Positions 36,287 through 47,659 of a stretch of DNA of 64,000 nucleotides are shown here, one piece after another; position 1 is the stretch's first letter; every line of letters starts with the position of its first letter. A program made the translations under genes and the position numbers. Source of the stretch: Physcomitrium patens (Eukaryota > Streptophyta > Bryopsida > Funariales > Funariaceae). The stretch covers positions 4,453,482 to 4,517,481 of the forward strand of contig NC_037275.1 in assembly GCF_000002425.4 (NCBI RefSeq), written 5' to 3'. The notes under the pieces were generated by a model that saw only the letters and a list, made by a program, of their open reading frames with translations, had not been told where the DNA came from and made no database searches.

Positions 36287-37490
36287 TGTTTGGTCGCTCA
36301 CTCTTCTTGAGCCTGTGCAGCAGGTTGAATGCAGCTTTCTACAATGTACAACTATCGATAGCTAGTAGCACCACCCATCTCACTTTGTTACATGTCATGT
36401 CATAGCCTCGCTTCACATAAGCCCCCAAAGCAGTGCTTAAAAGGCATTCCGGTGCTGATTTGCAGGGCCTTGGGTACATTGTAGCGCAACCGCAAGTGAA
36501 GACGGCTTCTACAAACCATCTAATTAAGGACAAAACCTGCAATCAAGGAGGGATGGCATCTGTCACTCTAGGAGAAAGGGAAAAATTTCCTGGCCGTGAC
36601 CTTGCCGGAGTTGAACTATACGTTCTTCAACGTGATCATCTACAAAGCAAACAAAAGACACTGACAATCAGTGCGGAAACTCAATCACAAACAAGATGCG
36701 ACTGGAAGTGCTGGAATTAGCATAATCACGTTAGCGACGAAGCACAAAGTGCGCTTCTCCTGCTATCGTCAATCGAAACGATTCCACAACAATAGCACGC
36801 TATTCTGTAGCAGATAAATTTAACAGGAGCAGATTAAGCTCAAAACCTCGACCAGGGTCATAGACATTGACGATACTAATTCCTAAAAACGCAAATAGAG
36901 ACAAACAGGGGACGCTTAGGCAATAATCATCATCATATCTAAGAGGAAAGCGTTTCCCTGTGTGTAGAGAGTCTTACCTTAGATTGCTACAATACACAAG
37001 CCGCGGTCCTACAAAGATCCAACACAAGCCTGGAGTAGCACCACGGGTTCCATACCACGGACCTATTTTCTCACAAGGCATGTTCCAGCCTGAACCCACT
37101 AAACCTGTAGATCAAGAAGCAGCATTTAGGAGTTAGAGGCACGGGACGGAACAACAAGAGCAGGCTCCGGATTGCAATGGAGGAAGGGCGGCATTCCGAC
37201 GATCCCAGCGCAGGAGGATCGAAAGGAGAGACGAGCAGAGAAAGGGCCAGCGCGACGCAATCTTGCACTGGGCTGGAGCGCAGACAGCGTGAGAGGAGCG
37301 TAGCCCAGCGAGCTGCACCCATCCAGGAAGAAGGAAGCGCAAGCAAAGCCTCCTGCGCGCGAGGCCGCTTCCCGGAGAGAACGCGAGAAGGGCGCATGGT
37401 TCGAAATCCACGTTTAGCACCCTGCGTCAGTGATCTCACGTTTGAGTGCGGAATTGTTCATTGCCCTACATCTGATTCCGCTCCCTGCAC
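36287..37490 (-). other. 5' leader of the OVATE gene, probably spliced
   Basis: An acceptor-like CTGCTGCACAG ends at about 36315, 28 bases before the ATG, suggesting a leader intron. GC is gene-like throughout. No upstream coding exon recognised. Confidence 0.45.
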
Positions 37491-37519
37491 AACATCTTCC
37501 CCCGCGATGCTCGCACTCC

Positions 37520-37526
37520 ATATATA
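37520..37526 (-). promoter_or_regulatory. candidate TATA box of the OVATE gene
   Basis: On the minus strand GGCTATATATGG in otherwise GC-rich DNA. Transcription would start near 37490. Confidence 0.4.
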
Positions 37527-38040
37527 GCCAAATCCCCCGGTTCCATGGCCTCTAAACCCCCATAATTCTAGCACACCCTCGCGATTGCCGAAACCTATCG
37601 TTTCCAGGTTCTGATGCTCTCTCGCGAGGCGCTTGGCAATGGCGTTGCGTCGCGATCTGGCTAGCTAGCTTGTCAACGGCCATGCATTTCGCGACCTCGA
37701 AGCGCATCCCATGTCGATCAGGCTTACCCCCCCCCCCCCCCCCCGCTCTCCCCTCACACCCGATCCATGATCCATCTTCACTAGATCGGATTTCAACGCA
37801 GCGTCAACTTCGTGGATCCTCGAACACGCCCAAATCTTCTTCAGATTCGTTCTGTCGTCGACACTGGCATTGGTTGCGCGCTGCGACGCGCTTCGAGATT
37901 CGGCGTCTGGCGCGGCCATCGCAAGCGGAACTAGAAAAAGGAAAACGCAAAAAGATACGCTCAAACTTTTACTTTAATTGGTTGGTGTCGAATGGGTGCC
38001 GAATGGTGAGAAAGGCTGGATTTGTTTCATGAAAATTAGA
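37527..38040. other. GC-rich promoter flank with C18 tract
   Basis: A run of 18 C at 37727-37744 lies within a GC-rich stretch that ends at about 38030. The open plus frame across it includes the poly-C as prolines and looks fortuitous. Confidence 0.5.
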
Positions 38041-38763
38041 TAAAACCCTAAAAGAACTATTTTATTGAGAATAACTTGGTTTTTGTACTGGTTCGACCTA
38101 ATGCGATATGTGCATTCAGTTTGTTTTAAAATCGGACGAATCTCACAATGGTTTTTTGTAAGGGTTATAGTACATAATAATTTAAATAAGTATGGCACAT
38201 AATATAAATATTTTTTAAAGAATTGATATTAAAATTATGTGTGTGTGTATGCATATATATATATATATATATATATAATTATGTGCTTTTAAAATATATT
38301 AAACCCTCATATTGTTGCATACAAGTCTTACATTCAAAAATCAAATACTTTAAATCTTTAAATTTGTTATTAATTTTAATTACAACATTATATACTATAC
38401 TGTGAATTTATTATTCACTATATACATACGTATCCCTTTTTCATAACTACTCAAATTTAGGGATATTTTATTAGACATGGATGTTTCATAACATGTTAAA
38501 TAGATCCATAGTTTGATGAATTTAATTTTTATATAAGGTTTGATTGAAATTTTAGAAGTTGGTCTAATAAAGAAAAATTTTCATTTTCGGAATAATTATT
38601 TGATGAATCATAATGATAATAATTTTAAATAATAAATAATAAATAATTTAAATTCTAAGGACGGAAACATTTAAAATCATTTCAAATTTTTCAGAAACAA
38701 TTTAAAAGCGTCGCTAAACTACATGACTAGATTTTATACTATAATAAAATAATAAAATAAAAC

Positions 38764-38803
<40 letters not shown>

Positions 38804-38900
38804 TAAGGAGAGTAATTAATCACCAGAGATTTTATTCCAAATTTATTTGTTGACGGAACACTTTTATGGAGATACATCCTTTGGTTTGAAATGATTTAGT
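38041..38900. other. AT-rich spacer with (TA)n runs
   Basis: Pure (TA)n at about 38253-38277 and 38768-38801. No gene seen. Confidence 0.65.
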
Positions 38901-39158
38901 TCAACCAAGAGCTCATGGACTCATGCACATTAAAGACCAGTCTAGTTCCTTGACCTCAAACATGAACCCATACTGCTCTCGTTGAAATTTTGTTTTGTTT
39001 TTTGTAGAGAAGGTAATCGCGTCTACCAGTATACCTGTTTCTCTTAGTTTGGAAAATACGTTCACATTGAAGCAGTTGAGTGGGTCATGACAGCCAAAAT
39101 GCTGCAAAAAGGGCCATGGGCAGGGAGTGCAAATCTTGACACAGCCCTAGGCGCATAT

Positions 39159-42100
39159 TTAGTTGTCTGTGTTGCGAGTGTACCTCTTATACGATAGTGG
39201 GGGACTTGGTGGTCGGGGTTTCAGAGGAGATCTGGGGGTGTAGGGAACAGAGCTCCCCAATGGTCTGTTCGAATTCACCGACGGTGTTCTTTGGGGATTT
39301 GGTATGTTGGACCATTTCCCCTTGTTGCGAGGCTTCATTGCTCGGACATGAAGCTCCCCGTCTGGAAACACGGCCACCTGCTTACAGAGTGCATTCAAGC
39401 TGATAAGTTCCTTGGAACCTTTGATACCCAATACACGGAATTGACAATATTCTTAGGTTGGAGAAGATCAGATCCTCCTACCTGATCCATAGCCATCTTA
39501 TTAACTTCGTAGATGACCTCGGGAGTGGCTGAGACTCCTCTTGTCATCATCTGCATGTTGAGAAGCATGTCATGACGAAGGAAATTCGACTTGCAAATTC
39601 ATTTCGGATTTTCTTTAAAGATGCCCAAAAGTCACTTACATCATGTCTCATGACTCGCATCAAGGTGTTGAAGCTGGAAGCTCCTTTAACCAGAAGTTTG
39701 TTGCGCTGTAATTTGTTCTGTGTATTAATGAGCAATAGATTTAGATGTATTTATTTCCATTAAAATGCGTATAAGGTAGTTTCGTAGAAATACCATTTTA
39801 GCAAAACTTCGGTTGTTACCCTGTAGAGAATTTCGATACCGAGCAATCGAACATTTATACATTACCCAACTCTGCAATGCATACTTAAAACATGTACCCC
39901 AAAACCCGTTGTAGTGCCAAGGAGACGCGAAAAACTTTAAACCAATCAACACTGATATACTAATTACCCTCAAAAACCGTCAACTCCGAAAGAGTGACAA
40001 CTTCTGAATTGTGGCATGTTACAGAAATGTTCACCTCTGACGTTAGCTGATCCTTCAGATTCTTGATCTCCCGTTCCTGTTCTCCTTGTTGGTCGAGCGC
40101 CAGTTGATGTTGCCGTTGCAGCTTTCCAATGAGCTTTGTCAAAGCGACACGTTCCGCGGAAAGAACTTGCTGTGCTGCATTCAAGTCAGATACACGATCC
40201 TTCTTCCATTCACCTGTATCGATGATTGTTGACAGCCTTTCGTTATCTGAACGCAGTTTCTCGTTCTCTCTTTCAGCTGCACTGGCGAATCTTTGCACGT
40301 ATTGCATCTTCTTTTGTGCTCCCATCTGGTGCCCTCTTGTGTCAGTAACTGGATCAAGAGCAAAAAAGCACTCCCAAATTTCAGACTATAACATGACTTT
40401 CTCAATGTTCCTTTTCGAAGTGCAGTTCGCAAACTGTTGTGCTACATCCAAATAGTGCCGTTTAGGTTGCTGACATATTTGAGTTTCTCATGAACAGTTC
40501 TCTACCAAAGGCAGTGAAACAGTGAGAGTTTAAAATTAGACCTGCATGAAAGCAATCCAGCTCTGAAAGCACCGGTTTAGAAGTTTTCTGTTTGATTTGC
40601 GCAACTGGCGCGCTATGACTCCACGAACGCATTTACGTGCCTTCACAACGTCCAAGTATGCCATGAAACATCGTCGCACCATTTTACGATTTAACTTCTT
40701 CCTGAAGGCCTGGTCCCGCTTCCTCAGGTATTCATTGTACTTAACCCTAATCCTCCACTGGTGAAACATAGTGCGCAAAATACGGTTATCTTCAAATGGG
40801 CGGAGTAAGTAAAAGTTTTTCTCTAATGATTTCCACCAGTAATCAAAACACCTCCTGAGCGTAAAAATTCGTTGCTTAGCCCTGGATTTATGCACCAAAA
40901 GGATATTTGTTATTCCAATAGATTGTATCATAGGAGTCAAACTCAACGTAACCTCCATGTATCGCTTCACTAGGTTTCACTATGTGAAGAAGCTTATAAT
41001 TTCAAGTCGAATTGAAATGGAGCAATTCCATTCAAACGTGTTAAGAAATTCTGCGCATGAATTCTTCGAGGGACGTGGGTATACAAGCTCTGGATACAAA
41101 CACACTTTGAAAAGACTTACTTGATGAATATTCGATCGTGCACTCTTTTCCGAGTAGCTTCCCTAAGTGCAGCAAACGCACGAAAAGCACTTTTCTTAAG
41201 GAGGAAAATCAGAGTCTGCCTTAAGAACTTTCGTGATTGTAATCTTGCTTCCACTCCCTCCTGGATTCCCGTTCTTTCGTCAACTTCTTCGTAGGTAGTT
41301 TGGCAATTAACAAGTTACTCTCGAGGAGCAATAAGTAAGCTTGAAGAAAGCAGGCACATAAGTACCACCATACTTTCATCTCGAATTCATCTTTAAACTT
41401 GGAAAAATCAGGATTGCAGAGAAATTAGAAGAACTTGAAACGAGTGGAAACCATCACGGTTCGAAAGAATACCTGGAGGAAGCGGAAGTAACGACACAAA
41501 TTGGATCGTCTCATCATAGAGAAGGCCCGCTTTGCCTTGTCTTCTTTTGACTGTTTGTCTAAACTCTTCCGCAGCCGCTTTTCTTTCCTGTATGCAGATT
41601 CCTTAACTGTCAGGCAATTCTTATTGTCGTGGTGGTCAGTCTGTACTGTGGCGGCTCACATGCTAATGCACGTGGGGTCTTAAACAAAATATCTTCAACC
41701 TTACATATTCTTGTGGAGAGCTCCAAACCATTATTGAAACAACACCAAAATCAGCAGACAGGGAAAAGTGGACGTACTTGTATTCTTCATCCTTGCGATG
41801 TATCTCCGCGATCAGAACTCTCCACGCTTTCCTACAACCAGTGTGTCATCAGGGAAAAAGGATAGAAAAACCATTTGACAAAATGCCTGTTTACCATGAT
41901 AGTTAGCAATGTTAACTTCACTGTTCAAGAAAGCTCACCAAGTTAGACATAGTTTTCGACGCTGAAGAAGCTTGTGGGCAGATGATTCGAAACGTCTCAT
42001 TTTTTTGCCTACTTTCGCACATGAACCCCAACATTTGAACGCACGTGACGAAACCCTTCTTATGGACCACAAGAACGCCTTCTTTAACCGCCGTTTCTTT

Positions 42101-43096
42101 TGCTTGTAATATTCGGTTTCCAAGCTCCAAGCCATAAACGCAACTCGCAAAATTCTCTCGTTGGCTTTTCTCACCTACAAAGCACAAATAAGTACACCAA
42201 GACATTGCAAAGTTTACTGATCACTTCTTCTCTTGTCGGTTTGAATTTTAGAATCCAATCCCATTGCAGCATCATGAATGGATCACCTGAAGGGTGAGCA
42301 GGGATCGGTTTCTTTCAATCGCGGACTTAACGCGCTCAGCATTAGCAGCAAGTTCGTCGAGTTGCTCATATGCCAGCCGCATCGGCATCTCGTTCTCCTG
42401 AACCGCCCTGTGAAGTGCCTGCCTCAATCCAGAATAAATAGTGATTGAACTGCGTTCACCTCAGCATGCATACGGTAAAAATTGCGAAATAATACAGAAT
42501 GCTGTTAGTACTCATTCATAGCTTTCACTCTGCAGCCTACAAACTAACAGCCAGGCCATAAATCATGCAATACAGATGATTCGATGATTCATTGAATCAA
42601 CCTTAATGCCACGATGGTGTTCACCAGATTTTGGGGAAGTAAGCTTGGCATGGGCAGTGCTGCCACTGCTGGAGCTTGCCTCTACCTCCTTCAACCTACG
42701 CAACAGCTCTTTCATCTCCGGACTATCTGAGTCTAGATTATCTTGGCCCTTCGACGCCCGCCTTGAACTCCATTTTCTCCGAGGCGGCCGTCCGTCCACA
42801 GTTTCGAAATCTCGAGCTTTCAGGACTGACCCTGAGTTACTAATTTTTCGCCTACCGCTACCTGCTTCTTCCGCTGCATTGCTGCCTATTTTCGATGTCG
42901 CTCGTCGACCTTGGACCGACGACCTAAACTTAGTACCTCCTGATTCCTCTGGTGCAAGCTCCGAACTAGAATCCTCAAATCCTATGTCTGTTCCACTTGA
43001 TGGCCGTCTGCCATTTGGGAAGTTTGGAGGCGGTAGTGACTCTTGTGGTGGATCCAAACCACTCTCTCCAGGATCGATTTCCTCCTCACTTGCCAT
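39159..43096 (-). CDS. Sfi1-like Trp-repeat coiled-coil protein, 733 residues
   Basis: Eleven exons in phase, all GT-AG: 43096-42602, 42418-42287, 42174-41939, 41831-41778, 41587-41473, 41260-41121, 40881-40542, 40325-40035, 39717-39640, 39550-39482, 39410-39159; 2202 bases including stop. Residues 1-165 are Ser/Pro/Arg-rich. About 210-504 are long basic helices with aromatic anchors: RVAFMAWSLE, RAFKCWGSC, LCLTWKAWRVL, SAFRAFAAL, RCFDYWWKSL, TMFHQWRIR, RCFMAYLDV and RCFQSWIAF. That spacing and pattern resembles Sfi1 repeats, which bind centrins at spindle poles and basal bodies. A coiled coil follows (about 508-600), then SFNTLMRVMRHD and a basic Pro-rich tail with TPRSPLKPRPPSPP. Start: first ATG after an in-frame stop. 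The tail acceptor (CCAAG) is the least certain junction. Other helical-repeat proteins are possible. Confidence 0.75.
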
Positions 43097-44260
43097 GTTC
43101 GAGGTCTTCAATGTCTAAATTCCATCAGCACCAAATTTTCACACTGCTACCCTTGCGCCTACCCCTTTGATAGCATACATATCCTTTGCACACTGACGCA
43201 CATTGTTAATTGAGCCATATTCCATCGCTACAACTGGTTATTCCCACGATCCATACAATTCACCCAGGTTCCTATGCATCTTTTCGTCATGTAGACACCG
43301 ATGTGGCTTTATTGCGCATGTCATCTACAAATTCAGCGCGTTCTTAACCACGTGAGCTATCAAATAGTCATCCTCTCCGATACCGTAATGCAGACTTGTG
43401 TCTGATTGATCGAATCACTCACGACAACATCTAAAAACTCGAAACTACAGCCAGGATGAGCACCTAACCGCAAAATCCGATTGTCAACTACCGAGCAACA
43501 GCAACCACGCCTTTCCCTCTGTCTCTTTTCTTTCTCTTCCCCACTCCAACCGCCATCTGCATTCCAACACATGCGCAAAATCACCCTCAGCATTTCCGCT
43601 GGCAACAAGTGTACTCACAACTTCAAATTAACAACTATAACAACTTCAAATTACCAACTCTAAATGTCAAAAGAATACAAATTAAACAAAATTGTCAAAG
43701 AACTTCACCTCACTCCACCTCCGTCTCCTCCAAGCCCTTATGCGAGATGAATCGATCAACGTTTACGAACAGCTGCACACTCCAAGCCAGAAGCAGCGAT
43801 ATACACGACCTTAAATCAAACATCAAGACATTGAATATTCAGATTGCATGAGCCTTGCAGCAAGCCACGTAAACCAAAATGAGCGATCTGAAAGTGAATT
43901 TTTAAGAGAAAAATATGTGAACATGCAGAATAGAGGAGCGAGCATACCTCCCCTCTACAAATTAAAACCAGAGACTCGCTCTAATTCTGACGCACGTTCA
44001 AATTTAATATTAAATGAGAAGAATGTTTCAAAATGTGAGTAGTGAAGTAGGTTTGCGAAGCAGACGAGAGAGGTTTGGCTCCATGGTCGTTTATTATTCG
44101 TTGCCCTTCATGTGACGCCGGCGGGTTTCGCCGGCCTCCACGGTACGAGACCGGGAGACCGGGAGACGGAGACGGAGACGCAATAGATGAACGAACTATG
44201 CCGATCATCGTTGTGGACGTCGATGAATGATGTGGTTTCATGCTCTTCGTTGGGTAGATG
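43097..44260 (-). other. 5' leader of the Sfi1-like gene
   Basis: GC stays gene-like to about 44250 and then collapses into AT-rich DNA, placing the transcription start near there. A minus-strand frame at 43981-44241 is Ser/Pro/His-rich and probably leader. No coding exon identified. Confidence 0.45.
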
Positions 44261-44404
44261 ATGTTTATGGATAAAATAGGTAAACGTTGTTGAATTGGGT
44301 ATTTTTAGGATTTAACAATTTGAATAAGATTGCAAAGCAGTGAACGTATGTTTCAATATTAGACAAGAAGGATATTGCATTGTGTATATGTATGTGTGCC
44401 TCTC

Positions 44405-44435
<31 letters not shown>

Positions 44436-44691
44436 TAAAATATTTTTTGTTATCAAAATATTACATATTATTTTAAAATTTGATAACTAAATAAAAAAAA
44501 TTAATGTATATATATATATATATATATAAATGAAGATATAAAAAAATTATTTTTTATGATCTTATTTTTGGATTTTAAAATAAAGATAAAAATTGATTTA
44601 AATATAATATTTTAAAATACAATTAGATAGATAGATAGATAAGTATTTCAGATTTTTATTTGAAATTTGTATGATGATTGTAAGTGATTAT

Positions 44692-44730
<39 letters not shown>

Positions 44731-45470
44731 TTATTCAAATATTAAAAAATAAAAGAAATATTACTTAAAAAAATATATATATGTCTTGTATTTAAATGAT
44801 TATAAGTATAACACTAATTGAAATTCAATTTAATTCATTTTAAAGTGCTTTAATAAAGTATTAGTATTTAGAATATTATTCTTATACTCATGATTCTTAT
44901 CTTATTGAAAGAAACTCTATAAATGATAAAAACTTAATTAAGAATATATTTTATGTTTTGTTTTGAGTGATATACTTTGAAGCCTTAAAAATAAATATAA
45001 GTCACATTATTATATATATATACATTTATAAGTTAGTAATTTAATGGATTTTATTACTTACATGATGTAAATCAATTCATCTATGTGAGCATGTTTAGAT
45101 ATATCTATAAAAATATAAATGTAATGAATATAATTATTTATTTTAGAAGAATGATAAAACAATCCAATTTTTTAGTAAAACCATCCACCCATCAATACAA
45201 TTTTGCACATGGATAGTACAAATATTTTTTATTATTAAGATAATAAATCTATATTTAGATAAATAGAATCATTATTCTATATATAATTTTCAACGATTCT
45301 TAATAATTCTCAAAAACTAGTAATAATGTCTTTCTATTGGTCTTCTTCTACTTATCTTGTAAGTATGTGTGTATTCAATTTACTTCTTCATATAATTCTA
45401 ATATATATTCTTTTTCAGATTATATCTAGTGGATAAAGGAAAAAAATTGAATATTCTATAATTTTATTTC
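44261..45470. other. AT-rich spacer with three (TA)n runs
   Basis: (TA)n at about 44409-44434, 44507-44528 and 44695-44725, and a short (GATA)n at about 44625-44641. No gene seen. Confidence 0.65.
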
Positions 45471-45478
45471 ATTTTGCA

Positions 45479-46420
45479 ATGCAAAGTGAGAGATATATGC
45501 GTGCACCACCAAAAGAATATTTTAAGAATATAGAAGAAATAAAATGTAGTATTAATGCATTTATGTATAATGAAGGCTATATCATATGCAAATGGTGCTT
45601 TGATAAAGATTACTTTGATTACAAGTGTGATAGAGGAGAGATTTATTATGATTGCAATTGATATACTCACAATCAAAATAATATAAGTCATTTGACAGGA
45701 TGTCCATTTGTATTGCATGTTGGTTGTTTGCATAATAATATTCAATGGCATTTGATTGTTTGAAATGCTCTTTATAACCATAAAAATACTTCTTTTCTTT
45801 TACGCCATTCATTTGCTCATTGTTTGCAACCAATCAAAAAAAAACTAACTTCATGATAACTATGATACTAATAGTAAAGTCATTATTCAAACTATTTATA
45901 ATGAGTTATAGAAATTACATTGTATGGTACTTGCTAGTCAATCATCTATTATATGTCTTATGGAAACTTTACAAGGAGCTAATTATTATTTTATTTATTA
46001 TTTTAATGAAGAAGATAAAATTACTTGTTTATTTTTTGCACATTCTAATTGTATTTAATTTACAAAAAAATACCATTTTTCCATTGTCATAGATTAGACA
46101 TACAAAATGAATAGATTTAGAATGCTAATATTACATGTTGTAGGGATGATAAGTTTTAATGCATTATTTACCATTGGTGTTATTTTTTTTCTAAGAAAAA
46201 ATGGAATCTTTTTTTATTAAGAATTAATCTAATTTTAATCATATAACTATTGAGTACTTAAAGAACACTAAGATACCATATAAGAAAAAAATTGTTAAAG
46301 CTTGGATAAATAATTTATTTCATTTTAGAAATACAACTATATGACAAATAGAAGTTTAACATTGAGTGTTAAAATCCTACTTAAAAGTCTCCACCAAAGA
46401 TCTTATAGAAGTTTAAATTT
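45479..46420 (+). mobile_element. MULE transposase remnant with FAR1-type DNA-binding domain
   Basis: Reading across frames: APPKEYFKNIEEIKCSINAF and CDRGEIYYDCN (from about 45500), then TGCPFVLHVGCLHNNIQWHL and NALYNHK (to about 45790), the WRKY-GCM1/FAR1 zinc-finger pattern ending in Asn-His-His-like residues. At about 46105, FRMLILHVVGMISFNALFTI matches the start of the MULE transposase core. At about 46265, KIPYKKKIVKAWINNLFHF and VLKSYLKVSTKDL match its C-terminal end. The catalytic middle is missing and several stops interrupt it. Terminal inverted repeats were not found. Confidence 0.7.
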
Positions 46421-47117
46421 TTCTCTCTTATTTTTTTGAGACTACAAGAAAAGAATTGAAGGCTTAAGAAAGTTTAGAACAAATCCATATTACTCATCAA
46501 CATAATATTGGTTTTTTCACCAATTTTGTAAAATATATATCTTTACATGGCTTTAATCTTTTTCTTAATTAATATAAATAAGCAAGAGTAAAAATTGATA
46601 ATTTTTTTCCTATACAAGAAAAATGACAAATACATTAGCTCTATTATATAAGCATCACATATGAATTTTATTGAAAAAAAAGATTTTTTATTAATTAGTG
46701 ATTTTTAACATTAATAATACTTAGTAAATACTTTTGATTAGTTTATTTCTATACTACCTACAATTCTATTCTCTTTTGAAAGTTTACATCTACTTTATAC
46801 CAATTTTAGTCAAAATTTTGATATTTTATTTATTCACCAATAAGGAAATCAACATAAAAGATTAGTTGAGCTTTCAATAATAACTATGCAATTAAAAAAT
46901 CCATGAGTGAATTGTCCAAAAGAAAGACAACAAGGAACAAGAAATAGAACTAGAAGTGACATGTATACAGAAATATCAATACAAAAATTTGTATCATAAT
47001 TTGAAACTATAGAAGTAAAGACAAAGAGGTGCTTTTGTAGCAACTTCAAATTAATGGGATATAATATCTATATATATCTTATAAGGAAAACTTATTTTTT
47101 TTACAATTTTTTATTAT
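46421..47117. other. AT-rich intergenic DNA
   Basis: No gene or transposon domain recognised. Confidence 0.55.
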
Positions 47118-47646
47118 TATCATAGATATATGTATTTATTCTAATAATTACTTATATGATTAGGTAGAAATAAATAAATATAAAGTAATTTCATAATATC
47201 TTTTAAAGAAGCTTTCTAAAAGCTTTATAGATGCAATTTTGACTTTACACAACTTTGTAGTTGATTGGTAGGTTAGAAACTTGGTCAACAAGTTAATCAT
47301 GTATCACATGTGTTGATAACATGTGGAACAAACTAACTATATGACACACATATAAAAAACTTCCCTTAGAAGTTAAAACATGTATTTAGCAAAGTCAATA
47401 ACTATTGGAGATCCTATAGAATATTGCCACATAGCTTTTAATTAGATAGTATATATAGAGGCAAGAATGAAGCCTTTTCACTCTTATCAATGTTTTTCTA
47501 TTATTTATCCTTGTTTCAAGACTTTCTAGTTTTTTTCTTTAATAATAGCCATTCTAATTTAATATATTACCATCTTTAAGTAAAGTCTACATAAAGATAG
47601 TAGAATGTATTGAGGTTTTCTTTCTTTAAAATTCATATTCTTGACA
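47118..47646 (+). repeat. 5' LTR of element C
   Basis: Aligns with the LTRs of A and B: start TATCATAGATATATG (TG worn to TA), ATCCTATAGAATATTGCCACATAG in the middle, end CTTGACA. TATATATA lies at 47450-47457. Confidence 0.8.
47480..47490 (+). promoter_or_regulatory. inferred RNA start of element C
   Basis: ACTCTTATCAA begins 30 nt from the first T of TATATATA (47450). It pairs with TTGACAAGAGT at 47649-47659, 2 nt after the LTR, with one A-C mismatch that a single G-to-A change would explain. Confidence 0.45.
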
Positions 47647-47648
47647 AT

Positions 47649-47659
47649 TTGACAAGAGT
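47649..47659 (+). other. candidate self-priming site of element C
   Basis: TTGACAAGAGT, identical to the site in element B and at the same distance from the LTR end. Confidence 0.5.

Noticed and set aside
45820-46092. 90-codon hydrophobic frame resembling a membrane protein
   Set aside because: The Leu/Ile richness follows from AT-rich DNA, and it lies out of frame inside the MULE remnant.
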